Notes: generated by a model from the sequence alone, not told the origin. Shown: positions 8,719 to 16,536, counted from the first letter of the stretch. The stretch: 34,966 nucleotides of DNA from an uncultured Brachyspira sp. (GCA_944392715.1 CALXXQ010000043.1:1-34966), one strand, 5' to 3'. Numbers and translations: made by a program.

Positions 8719-9672
8719 ATGAGTAAATTAAAAGGATTGCCTATAGGTTTTGTCGGAACATGTGTAGGATTAGCCACATTATCTAATGTTTATAATCTAT
8801 TAGGTTATAGTTGGGTAAGACATTTATGTATGTGCTTAGCGGGATTAGCAGCTGTACTAGGTATATTGAAAGTTATATTCTTTTTTCCTAAGGTCCAAGA
8901 AGAATATAAAAGCGGAGTTTTAGCAGCTATGTATACTACAATAACTATGAGTACTATGTTATTTGGTACTTATATTGCTGGATATAATGCAGCCATTGGA
9001 AAAGCTATATTTTTAGCAGGTGTATTTGTTCATATGGCTATGATATTATGCTATACTATATATCATATAATTATGAATTTTAAAGTAGAATTTTTACTTC
9101 CTTCATATTTTGTAACTTATAATGGACTTTTAGTTTCTACTGTAGCTGGAATTAATATGCTTCCTACTAAACTTGCAATGGGAATAACTTTTTATGGAAT
9201 AGGCATTTATGTTATTATATTGATATTTTTAATACCAAGAATAATTACAAAACCTATACCTGCTAATTTTGTTCAAACAAAAACAGTATTATTAGCTCCT
9301 TGTTCTTTATGTCTTGTAAGTTATTTAAACTTTAATAATGTAGAAAGTTTAAAAATGTATTTTAATCCTACAATAGCATTAGCATTATATATTTGTGTTT
9401 TATTAACATTTATATATATATTATTTAATATATTTAAGTTTTTTGAAAATGGATTTACTCCATTATTTGGGGCTTTAACATTCCCTATGGCTATAGGTAC
9501 TTTGGCAGGATATAGTGCTGGAGCATTTTTCACTTCTATTGAAGCTTATAAAACTTTGGGAATATTAGCAACAAATGTTACAGGTTTTCAATTATTAATA
9601 TCATCTACATTTATGTGTTTGGTATTTTTTAATTTTGTAAAGATGTATTTGAACTCTAATAAAGCACAATAG
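8719..9672 (+). CDS. TDT-family (TehA/SLAC1-like) anion channel or transporter
   Basis: This integral membrane protein has about ten hydrophobic segments over 317 residues and fits the tellurite-resistance/dicarboxylate transporter family (TehA, Mae1, Ssu1, plant SLAC1). Family-like blocks are LKGLPIGFVGTCVGLATLSN at the start, LLPSYFVTYNGLL in the middle and LTFPMAIGTLAG later. I place the start at the ATG at 8719 because AAAGGAG at 8704-8710 is ideally spaced. An in-frame ATG at 8698 overlaps the mobA-mobB stop but has no ribosome site. As the last gene of the molybdoenzyme operon it may move the substrate or product anion (nitrate, nitrite or sulfite). That role is inferred from context only. 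Confidence 0.82.
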   Translation: MSKLKGLPIGFVGTCVGLATLSNVYNLLGYSWVRHLCMCLAGLAAVLGILKVIFFFPKVQEEYKSGVLAAMYTTITMSTMLFGTYIAGYNAAIGKAIFLAGVFVHMAMILCYTIYHIIMNFKVEFLLPSYFVTYNGLLVSTVAGINMLPTKLAMGITFYGIGIYVIILIFLIPRIITKPIPANFVQTKTVLLAPCSLCLVSYLNFNNVESLKMYFNPTIALALYICVLLTFIYILFNIFKFFENGFTPLFGALTFPMAIGTLAGYSAGAFFTSIEAYKTLGILATNVTGFQLLISSTFMCLVFFNFVKMYLNSNKAQ

Positions 9673-9725
9673 TAAATAATAATAAATATAAAAAATATGT
9701 TGTTTATTTTTAAATAGCCTATTTT

Positions 9726-10637
9726 TTATTTATTCATTTTTTCGCTTATTCTTTTATAAAGCTCTAAAGCCAAATCGCTTTTATTTTTTACTTCATACAA
9801 ACTAACTTTATCCATATAGCTTTTATCATTATAAAAGAAATTACCATATAGTATAATATTATTATCATTATCTAATTTGCTATAGCATCCTACAGGAGAA
9901 TTACATCCGCTGTCAAAAAGGCATGCAAACTCTCTTTCTATATCAACCAATTCTCTTATTTTTTTATCTTCTATAAGTTTAAGCATCTCTATTATATCTT
10001 CATCATTTTCTCTGCATTGCACACATAATGCCCCCTGACCAGGAGCTGGAATCATATCTTCTAATGAAAAATATTCTGTTATCATGTTTTCAAGATTTAA
10101 TCTCTTCATAGCAGCAGCAGCCAATATCAAAGCATCATAATTTTCATTTTCAAGTTTCTTTAATCTAGTATTAATATTTCCTCTTATAGGTTTAACTATT
10201 AAATCATTTCTAAGTAAATGCACATAACTTGAACGTCTTAAAGATGTTGTACCAATCACAGAACCTTTATTTAAATCTTTAAACTTTATATTGTTTTTAG
10301 ATACTAATATATCTCTAGGATCTTCTCTATCAGCAACAGAGGCATATATTAGTCCTTTAGTACTTATGGTAGGCATATCCTTCATAGAATGTACAGCAAA
10401 ATCTATTCTTTTAGATAATAAGGCTTCTTCTATTTCTTTTGTAAAAGCACCTTTTAATGACTTTTCTGTGCTATTTGGATTTTCTATTAAATGCTTATCT
10501 CCGCTTGTTGTTATCTCTTCTATTTGAAAAATTATATTTTTTAATTTGCTTATACTTTTTAATTTATCTATTACTATATTTGTTTGTGCCAATGCTAATG
10601 TACTAGCTCTGCTTCCCACTATAAATTTTTCTTTCAT
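9726..10637 (-). CDS. hemC: Hydroxymethylbilane synthase (porphobilinogen deaminase)
   Basis: HemC polymerises four porphobilinogens to hydroxymethylbilane, the substrate of the HemD domain at the left edge. The 303-residue length is typical. Family blocks are VGSRASTLALAQT at the N-terminus, AVHSMKDMPT, PIRGNINTRL and PAPGQGALCVQ. The cysteine that carries the dipyrromethane cofactor is Cys245 in DSGCNSPVG. The gene stands alone on the minus strand, separated from the rest of the siroheme genes. It is convergent with the TDT gene and divergent from the CRP/FNR-type regulator gene (111 bp between starts). No CRP-type palindrome was seen in that gap. Confidence 0.97.
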   Translation of the reverse strand: MKEKFIVGSRASTLALAQTNIVIDKLKSISKLKNIIFQIEEITTSGDKHLIENPNSTEKSLKGAFTKEIEEALLSKRIDFAVHSMKDMPTISTKGLIYASVADREDPRDILVSKNNIKFKDLNKGSVIGTTSLRRSSYVHLLRNDLIVKPIRGNINTRLKKLENENYDALILAAAAMKRLNLENMITEYFSLEDMIPAPGQGALCVQCRENDEDIIEMLKLIEDKKIRELVDIEREFACLFDSGCNSPVGCYSKLDNDNNIILYGNFFYNDKSYMDKVSLYEVKNKSDLALELYKRISEKMNK

Positions 10638-10705
10638 TCTTTTGCATCCGATTTATTTTTTTAATTTTTTTATATTAACAATTTATTATTTTTTATCAAT
10701 ACTCA

Positions 10706-10733
10706 TTGACTTTTTTTTATATATAATTATATT
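10706..10733 (+). promoter_or_regulatory. Predicted sigma-70 promoter of the CRP/FNR-type regulator gene
   Basis: TTGACT at 10706-10711 and TATATT at 10728-10733 are separated by 16 bp. The predicted start is close to the gene at 10749, so the leader is very short. No CRP-type palindrome is visible here, so there is no sign of autoregulation at this promoter. Confidence 0.5.
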
Positions 10734-10748
10734 GTTTAAATAACAGTT

Positions 10749-11441
10749 ATGATTAAATTAGATGAAGCTTTAAAAAAAATAACCCTTTTTAAAAATATAG
10801 ATTCTAAAACTATAGAATATATAAAGCAATTTTCAAATCTAAAACTATATAAAGAAAAAGATCATGTATTTATAGATAAAGATGAAACAATGAATATTTA
10901 TTTTATAGTATTAGGAAAAGCAGCATTATATAAAATAAATAATTTTGGCGATAAAAAAATCATATTTATATTCGATGAAGGAAAAATATTAAATGAACAT
11001 AGTCTTCAGAATATAAAAGTTTCTATTAACTGCGAAATATTAGAAGATTCTGTAATAATGTCTGTGCCTTGCGATGTATTTTTAAAAGCTATGGAAAAAG
11101 ACTTTATGCTATCAAAAGCGATAATAGATTTAATGTCTCTAAATATAAGAAGGCTTTACAGGCAATTACAAAATACAACAAATAATTTGGAATGCGAAAA
11201 AAAACTTGCTTCAAAACTTCTGAAATTCTCAAAAGATAATGGCATATTCTGTGAAAATATGGTAAAAATAAATATTCCTCTTACTGTAACATATATATCA
11301 GAAATGATAGGCTCAAGAAGGGAAACTGTATCAAGGCAAATAAAAAAGTTTTCAAAATTAGGTCTTATAGAATTCAAGGATAATTTTATATTTATTAAAG
11401 ATATTGATAGACTTAGAAATTATTTTTATGATATAACGTGA
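10749..11441 (+). CDS. CRP/FNR-family transcriptional regulator (HcpR-like candidate)
   Basis: This 230-residue regulator has an N-terminal cyclic-nucleotide-binding-type beta-roll (FKNIDSKTIEYIKQF, VFIDKDETMNIYFIVLGKAALY), a dimer helix and a C-terminal winged helix-turn-helix. The recognition helix is ISEMIGSRRETVSRQIKKF. Its Arg191, Glu192 and Arg196 align with Arg180, Glu181 and Arg185 of E. coli CRP, which read TGTGA half-sites. The two TGTGA-type palindromes in this window match that. It lacks the N-terminal cysteine cluster of FNR, so an FNR-type oxygen sensor is unlikely. From memory, HcpR regulators use TGTGA-N6-TCACA sites and control nitrogen-oxide genes in anaerobes, so HcpR is my best guess. 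The asrA operator overlaps the last codons of this gene. Confidence 0.9.
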   Translation: MIKLDEALKKITLFKNIDSKTIEYIKQFSNLKLYKEKDHVFIDKDETMNIYFIVLGKAALYKINNFGDKKIIFIFDEGKILNEHSLQNIKVSINCEILEDSVIMSVPCDVFLKAMEKDFMLSKAIIDLMSLNIRRLYRQLQNTTNNLECEKKLASKLLKFSKDNGIFCENMVKINIPLTVTYISEMIGSRRETVSRQIKKFSKLGLIEFKDNFIFIKDIDRLRNYFYDIT

Positions 11442-11478
11442 TTTATATCACATACTTATTTTTGTTTAGTTGTATAAT
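11437..11478 (+). promoter_or_regulatory. CRP/FNR-type operator plus -10 box upstream of asrA
   Basis: CGTGATTTATATCACA at 11437-11452 matches TGTGA-N6-TCACA with one mismatch in the left arm. It overlaps the regulator's stop codon (11439-11441). A TATAAT lies at 11473-11478, 28.5 bp from the palindrome centre, the same distance as at the moeA promoter. The predicted start near 11485 puts the operator at about -40.5, an activator position. A ribosome site GGAGG precedes asrA at 11505. Confidence 0.8.
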
Positions 11479-11504
11479 AATTATATATTAAATGGAGGTA
11501 TAAT

Positions 11505-12521
11505 ATGGGTTATAAATTATGTAAATCAGAGTTTCAAAATGTACTTGATAATTTGAAAAAAGATTATTATATATATGCTCCTAAAGTTTTTAAAGGAAGC
11601 GGTACATTTTCTGACACTGATATAGTCAGATATGATAATTTATCGAGTATTGAAGATATAGAACTTGAAAAAAAATCTAATTATTCTTTTAAAGAAGCCA
11701 TTTTACCAATTACTCAAACTCTCTTTTATTTTACAGAAGATGAAGTAAAAGAGGCTAATATTGAAAGAGAAAAAGCAGCATTAATATTTTTAAGAAGCTG
11801 TGATTTGCATGCGATTAAAAGATTAGATCAAATATACCTTAAAAACGGCTTTGAAGATCATTATTATAAACGTTTAAGAGATAATATAAAATTTGTTCTT
11901 ATAGGATGTTCTCAGTCATTTGAAAATTGTTTTTGTGTTAGCATGAATAGTAATAAATGCGATGAATATGATTTTGCTGTAAATATTAGAGATAATCATT
12001 TTGAAATAGATTGTAAGAATGATGAGTTTAAAAATTTATTTAAGCAGTACGAAGAATTAAATGTAGAAATAGATTATGTAAAAGAAAATGATATTAAAGT
12101 AAAGGTAGCTGAAAATTTAAGTTTAGATGTTTATAAATCAAAGATGTGGGATGAGTATGATACAAGATGCATAAGCTGCGGAAGATGTAATTTTGTATGT
12201 CCTACTTGTACTTGTTTTACTATGCAGGATATATTTTATACTGATAATGGAAAGGTTGGAGAGAGAAGGAGAGTTCATGCTTCTTGTATGGTAGATGAAT
12301 ATACTGATGTTTCTGGCGGCGGTGCTTATAGAAAGAAAAATGGAGAGCGTATGCGTTTTAAGGTTATGCATAAAGTTTTTGATTATAAAAAAAGAAATGG
12401 ATATACTATGTGCGTAGGATGCGGAAGATGCGATGATGCTTGTCCTGAATATATATCATATTCTAACTGTATTAATAAATTAGAAAATGCTATGAAGGAG
12501 GTAATGAGCAATGAGCAATAA
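11505..12521 (+). CDS. asrA: Anaerobic sulfite reductase subunit A, iron-sulfur electron carrier
   Basis: AsrA is a cytoplasmic iron-sulfur protein that takes part in electron transfer to the siroheme subunit AsrC. The 338-residue length fits the family. Two [4Fe-4S] ferredoxin motifs are near the C-terminus: Cys222, Cys225, Cys228 and Cys232 in CISCGRCNFVCP, and Cys303, Cys306, Cys309 and Cys313 in CVGCGRCDDACP. More cysteines (CTCF after the first motif, and a GCSQSFENCFCV block near 135-145) are typical of this family. The gene has a strong GGAGG site and is first in asrA-asrB-asrC-FNT. Its 3' end overlaps asrB by 11 bp. Confidence 0.95.
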   Translation: MGYKLCKSEFQNVLDNLKKDYYIYAPKVFKGSGTFSDTDIVRYDNLSSIEDIELEKKSNYSFKEAILPITQTLFYFTEDEVKEANIEREKAALIFLRSCDLHAIKRLDQIYLKNGFEDHYYKRLRDNIKFVLIGCSQSFENCFCVSMNSNKCDEYDFAVNIRDNHFEIDCKNDEFKNLFKQYEELNVEIDYVKENDIKVKVAENLSLDVYKSKMWDEYDTRCISCGRCNFVCPTCTCFTMQDIFYTDNGKVGERRRVHASCMVDEYTDVSGGGAYRKKNGERMRFKVMHKVFDYKKRNGYTMCVGCGRCDDACPEYISYSNCINKLENAMKEVMSNEQ

Positions 12522-13299
12522 TGAATATTTACCTTTTTTATCTGAAATACTTGATATAAAAAAACATACAAATATAGAATATACATTCAAGATGGCATAT
12601 GATGGAGAAGTAAAACCAGGACAATTTTTTGAGGTGTCAATACCAAAATTCGGAGAGGCTCCTATATCTATAAGCGGTATAGAAAAAGGAAGTGTAGATT
12701 TAACCATAAGAAGGGTAGGAAGAGTTACAAATGAAATATTTGAAAAGTATGTTGGAAATAAGCTTTTTATGAGAGGACCTTATGGTAATGGATTTGATGT
12801 TAATTTATATAAAGATAAAGATATTATAATAATTGCAGGCGGTACTGGTGTTTCTCCTGTAAGAGGTGTAATAGATTATTTTAGTAATAATAAAGATGAA
12901 AGAAAAAATATGACTACTATTATAGGATTCAAAAGCCCTGAGGATATTTTATTTAAAGAAGATATTGAAAGATGGGAAAAAAATATGAATCTTATATTAA
13001 CAGTTGATTCAGCACCTGAAGGATACAATAAAAATATAGGGCTTGTAACAAAATATATACCAGAATTAAAAATTACTGATAATACTATAGCTGTAGTTGT
13101 GGGACCTCCTGCTATGATTAAATTTTCTATAATAGAATTAGAAAAAATCGGATTTAAAGAAGAAAATATTTGGGTGTCTTATGAAAGAAAGATGTGCTGC
13201 GGTATAGGTAAATGCGGACATTGTAAGATAGATGATGTTTATATTTGTTTAGATGGTCCAGTATTTAATTATACAAAAGGTAAAACTTTAGTAGACTAG
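12511..13299 (+). CDS. asrB: Anaerobic sulfite reductase subunit B, FAD/NAD(P)H and 2Fe-2S subunit
   Basis: AsrB takes electrons from NAD(P)H through FAD and a [2Fe-2S] cluster. The 262-residue protein has a ferredoxin-reductase fold: an FAD-binding barrel with APISISG and TIRRVGRVT, then a nucleotide-binding part with IIAGGTGVSPVRG near residue 110 and VVVGPPAMI near 195. The cluster cysteines are Cys230, Cys235, Cys238 and Cys246, spaced as in PyrK/DHOD-B proteins. The start at 12511 is set by AAGGAGG nine bases upstream. Overlap with asrA suggests translational coupling, and asrC starts 10 bp after its stop. Confidence 0.95.
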   Translation: MSNNEYLPFLSEILDIKKHTNIEYTFKMAYDGEVKPGQFFEVSIPKFGEAPISISGIEKGSVDLTIRRVGRVTNEIFEKYVGNKLFMRGPYGNGFDVNLYKDKDIIIIAGGTGVSPVRGVIDYFSNNKDERKNMTTIIGFKSPEDILFKEDIERWEKNMNLILTVDSAPEGYNKNIGLVTKYIPELKITDNTIAVVVGPPAMIKFSIIELEKIGFKEENIWVSYERKMCCGIGKCGHCKIDDVYICLDGPVFNYTKGKTLVD

Positions 13300-13309
13300 G
13301 AGTATTATT

Positions 13310-14284
13310 ATGTTAGATATAAATGTAAAAAAACTTAAGAAAAATGCATTTCGTATTACTAAAAAAAGAGGATTAACTGCTTCTAGGATAAGAGTTCCTG
13401 GAGGACATTTAAATGTTAAATATTTAGATATTATAAAACATATAGCAGATAATTATGGAAACGGCACAATACATATGACTGTTCGTCAGGGTTTTGAAAT
13501 TCCAGATATCAAAATGGAAGATATGCCTAAAGTAAATGAACTTATACAGCCTATAATAGAGGGACTTAATATTAATCAAGATGAAAAAGGAAAAGGTTAT
13601 ACTTCATCTGGAACTAGAAATATATCTGCATGTATAGGAAATAGAGTATGTCCTTTTGCATGCTATGATACTACAGCATTTGCTCAGAGAATAGAAAAAG
13701 CTGTATTTCCAAATGATTTGCATTTTAAAATTGCTTTAACAGGATGTCCTAATGATTGTGCTAAGGTTAGAATGCATGACTTTGGTATTATTGGAATGAC
13801 TCATCCTCAGTATGAAAAAGATAGATGTATAAGCTGTAAAGCATGTATAAAATCATGCAAAAGAAAATCAGCTGATGTTTTAAGTATGGTTAATTATAAA
13901 ATAGAAAGAAATCATAAAGGCTGCATAGGATGCGGAGAATGCGTATTACAATGTCCTATGAGAGCTTGGACTAGGAGCGATAAAAAATATTATAGACTTA
14001 CAATAATGGGAAGAACTGGAAAGAAAAATCCTAGACTTGGAGAGGATTTCATAAAGTGGGTTGATGAGGACAGTATAGTAAAAATTATATTGAATACTTA
14101 TGAATATGTTAAAAAATATATAGATTTGACTGCTCCTGGAGGAAAAGAGCATGTGGGATATATAGTTGATAGAACAGGATTTGAAGAGTTCAAAAAATGG
14201 GCTTTAAAAGATGTAGAGCTTCCTGATATAGCTGAAGTTTATACTCCTGTTTATTGGAAAGGTATAAATTATGTTCAAAGATGA
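13310..14284 (+). CDS. asrC: Anaerobic sulfite reductase subunit C, siroheme catalytic subunit
   Basis: AsrC is the siroheme-[4Fe-4S] subunit that performs six-electron reduction of sulfite to sulfide; related enzymes also accept nitrite. The siroheme/cluster cysteines are Cys108-x5-Cys114 in ACIGNRVCP and Cys146-x3-Cys150 in GCPNDCAK. A two-cluster ferredoxin insertion follows: Cys173, 176, 179 and 183 (CISCKACIKSC) and Cys205, 208, 211 and 215 (CIGCGECVLQC). The 324-residue length is normal for AsrC and shorter than assimilatory sulfite or nitrite reductases. The gene overlaps the FNT channel by 14 bp. Its siroheme would come from the hem/cob/cbi genes elsewhere in this window. Whether the physiological substrate is sulfite or nitrite cannot be settled from sequence. 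Confidence 0.95.
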   Translation: MLDINVKKLKKNAFRITKKRGLTASRIRVPGGHLNVKYLDIIKHIADNYGNGTIHMTVRQGFEIPDIKMEDMPKVNELIQPIIEGLNINQDEKGKGYTSSGTRNISACIGNRVCPFACYDTTAFAQRIEKAVFPNDLHFKIALTGCPNDCAKVRMHDFGIIGMTHPQYEKDRCISCKACIKSCKRKSADVLSMVNYKIERNHKGCIGCGECVLQCPMRAWTRSDKKYYRLTIMGRTGKKNPRLGEDFIKWVDEDSIVKIILNTYEYVKKYIDLTAPGGKEHVGYIVDRTGFEEFKKWALKDVELPDIAEVYTPVYWKGINYVQR

Positions 14285-15038
14285 ATTAAATGCTGTATGT
14301 AATGCATCATTAGCTAAATCAAATCTATTAAAAAATAATATTTTTGGATATTTTATATCATCTATACTTGCTGGGATATATGTAGGACTTGGTATATTAT
14401 TGATATTTTCTATAGGCGGGTTACTTGGAGATTTCAGAGGAACTAAAATAATAATGGGTATCTCTTTTGGTATAGCTTTGAGTTTAGTAACAATTGCTGG
14501 GGCTGAATTATTTACAGGAAATAATTTAGTTATGACAGTAGGACTTCTAAATAAAAAGGTTACATTTTTAGATACCATTAAAGTTTGGATTGTAAGTTAT
14601 ATAGGTAATTTACTCGGAGCTATTATTGTATCTTTATTATTTTATTTATCTGATCTTTCTACTGGAGCTATAGGAGATTTTATAGTAAAAACTACTTTAA
14701 CTAAAATGACTTTAAATCCTCAGGCATTGATATTTAGAGGTATATTATGCAATACATTAGTCTGTCTTGCTGTTTGGTGCAGTTTCAGATGCAAGTCTGA
14801 TAGCGGTAAACTAATAATGATATTTTGGTGTTTATTTGCTTTTATAACAAGCAGCTATGAACATAGTATAGCAAATATGACTATAATGGCTGTAGGGTTG
14901 TTAACTCCTTCAGAACTTAATATAACCGTAGCAGGATATGCTTATAATTTATTATTTGTTACAATAGGAAATATGATAGGAGGTATATTTTTAGTAGCCA
15001 TACCTTACTATATAATATCAAAAGATAAAACTAAATAA
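14271..15038 (+). CDS. Formate/nitrite/hydrosulfide (FNT) family channel
   Basis: This 255-residue membrane protein has about six transmembrane segments and belongs to the FocA/NirC/HSC family. The family signatures are visible: an AELFTGNN block near residue 83, the central FRGILCNTLVCLAVW, and SSYEHSIANM, whose His198 corresponds to the gating histidine of FocA. It overlaps asrC by 14 bp, so it is co-translated with the reductase. An FNT protein next to asrABC recalls the hydrosulfide channel HSC (Fnt3) of Clostridioides difficile, which would export sulfide. A NirC-like nitrite role would fit equally well beside a nitrate reductase. The operon ends at the terminator just downstream. Confidence 0.93.
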   Translation: MFKDELNAVCNASLAKSNLLKNNIFGYFISSILAGIYVGLGILLIFSIGGLLGDFRGTKIIMGISFGIALSLVTIAGAELFTGNNLVMTVGLLNKKVTFLDTIKVWIVSYIGNLLGAIIVSLLFYLSDLSTGAIGDFIVKTTLTKMTLNPQALIFRGILCNTLVCLAVWCSFRCKSDSGKLIMIFWCLFAFITSSYEHSIANMTIMAVGLLTPSELNITVAGYAYNLLFVTIGNMIGGIFLVAIPYYIISKDKTK

Positions 15039-15055
15039 TTTATTTTGTTTTATTG

Positions 15056-15094
15056 AATGAGATAATATATTTTTTATATTATCTCATTTTTTTT
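15056..15094 (+). terminator. Rho-independent terminator after the asrABC-FNT operon
   Basis: A perfect 14-bp stem (15056-15069 with 15075-15088, arm AATGAGATAATATA) with a five-base T loop is followed by a further six T residues. It lies between the FNT gene and the convergent cbiK gene and marks the right end of the reductase operon. Confidence 0.88.
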
Positions 15095-15095
15095 A

Positions 15096-15854
15096 TTAAT
15101 TTTCATCTATCAGTTTTTTGGTTTTATTTATATATAGATTTATTATAGAATCCCATTCTCCTAAAGTTTTATCAATTATTTCTGCTTCAAGTCCTAAATC
15201 CTTTATAGCATTATATATTTTATCTGATATATCATTTTTATAATGAAATGATCTTGAAATTAAGATAGGAATTATTAAAACTTTTTTATTTAGTTTGACA
15301 AGTTTATCTTTTATTTCATCTAAACTTATACCATCAGAAAAAGTCATAGATATATATGAATCATTTTGAATACTTAATTTATATGCAAGCATTCCGTAAG
15401 CAGAATTAGAATGATGCTTTCCCCCATGTCCTACGAATAAATATGTATAATTATTATAATCATCAAATTTTTCTTTAATAACTGATACCATATTATCATA
15501 ATCGCTTGGAATAGATAATAATGATTCTCCATATTTCAATACAGAATAATCATCTTTAAAAGGCACAGTAGTATGAAATATTCTCATATAATCTTTATTT
15601 TGAAGTAAAACTATAGGAGTGATATATACTTCTTTTATATTTTTATTTTTCAGCTCATCTAATCTGTCTTTTACTGATGGAAAACTTGAATTATCTTTCA
15701 TCATTTTTCTTATAGCACTTGAGCTGTATGCATCAGTTATATAAAAATCTTTAAATTCATTTTCAAATCTTTTCATAATATCAGCATACATTTTATTTGT
15801 TTCTTCATAATTATTTGCACCATGAAATAATAATATTATACTTTTATCTGTCAT
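15096..15854 (-). CDS. cbiK: CbiK-type sirohydrochlorin chelatase
   Basis: CbiK enzymes insert cobalt or iron into sirohydrochlorin. The 252-residue protein starts IILLFHGANNYEETN and has the metal-binding-type block YLFVGHGGKHHSNSAYG near residue 140 and a C-terminal LIPILISRSFHYKNDI, as expected for the anaerobic chelatase (His145-type catalytic histidine region). There is no signal peptide, so it acts in the cytoplasm. No other cobalamin gene is in the window, and the upstream precorrin-2 dehydrogenase is too short to chelate. The likely product here is therefore siroheme for AsrC, although a cobalt role is possible. It is convergent with the asr operon and shares its terminator region. 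Confidence 0.9.
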   Translation of the reverse strand: MTDKSIILLFHGANNYEETNKMYADIMKRFENEFKDFYITDAYSSSAIRKMMKDNSSFPSVKDRLDELKNKNIKEVYITPIVLLQNKDYMRIFHTTVPFKDDYSVLKYGESLLSIPSDYDNMVSVIKEKFDDYNNYTYLFVGHGGKHHSNSAYGMLAYKLSIQNDSYISMTFSDGISLDEIKDKLVKLNKKVLIIPILISRSFHYKNDISDKIYNAIKDLGLEAEIIDKTLGEWDSIINLYINKTKKLIDEN

Positions 15855-15899
15855 AAGGCTGCTCCATTATAATTAATTTTCAAAAATAAAAAAGTTTAT

Positions 15900-16454
15900 T
15901 TAAGGCATAAAACTTACATTTACATTTTTTATTATATCCATATTTTTAGCTTCGGGTTTAGAATATTTTGATGTTGCTTTTTGAGAATTAGCCTGATTTC
16001 CTATATTAATAGTGGAAGTATAAAGCACATTATTATCTTGATATATAGTAGCTTCAACAACTATTTTATAAGTACCGTCTTTTACTATATTTCCTTGATT
16101 ATCTTTGCAGTCCCAAACTATATTAACTTTTCCCTGTTTAGGTGTAGATTTTGATACAGCATCAATTATCTTTTTATCTATACTTGAAGCATTAGCTTTT
16201 TTCTGCCAATTATTTAATGATAAAGGTCTTTTTTTCCAGCCCTCTCTTCTTCCAGTAAAATCTGTAATATATATAGTAGCTATATAATTACCATTATTAT
16301 CCTCTGCCCAAGCTGCTATTTGATTGCTTGCAAATCCAGGTCTTTTTGTATAATCAAGACTTATATTAACTTTTTTGGTATTGTTCTGAGCATAATTTTC
16401 ATTAATATATGATACAGCAAAAATCATAAATAATATAATAAAAAGTTTTTTCAT
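15900..16454 (-). CDS. Secreted DUF2271-like periplasmic protein
   Basis: This is a 184-residue exported protein of unknown function. I place the start at the ATG at 16454 because AGGAG lies just upstream and a clean signal peptide follows (KKLFIILFMIFAVSYI...YAQN). Upstream in-frame starts lack a ribosome site. The mature part looks like a small beta-sandwich. The block ATIYITDFTGRREGW and the later VWDCKDNQGNIVKDGTYKIVVEAT resemble DUF2271/FlgD-Ig-like proteins. It sits between the nitroreductase and cbiK genes on the same strand. DUF2271 proteins often occur with flavin-linked membrane redox systems. None is evident here, so the role is open. Confidence 0.7.
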   Translation of the reverse strand: MKKLFIILFMIFAVSYINENYAQNNTKKVNISLDYTKRPGFASNQIAAWAEDNNGNYIATIYITDFTGRREGWKKRPLSLNNWQKKANASSIDKKIIDAVSKSTPKQGKVNIVWDCKDNQGNIVKDGTYKIVVEATIYQDNNVLYTSTINIGNQANSQKATSKYSKPEAKNMDIIKNVNVSFMP

Positions 16455-16536
16455 AAATAGTCTCCTAATAATTAATTTTTTGTTTTTATTTTTTATCATA
16501 TTAATTTATAATTGCATATTAATATTTTATTTATTA

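Noticed and set aside
9684..9727. Terminator between the TDT gene and hemC
   Set aside because: Only an A/T stem of 8 bp (AAAAAATA with TATTTTTT) with a long loop is present, which is expected by chance at this base composition.
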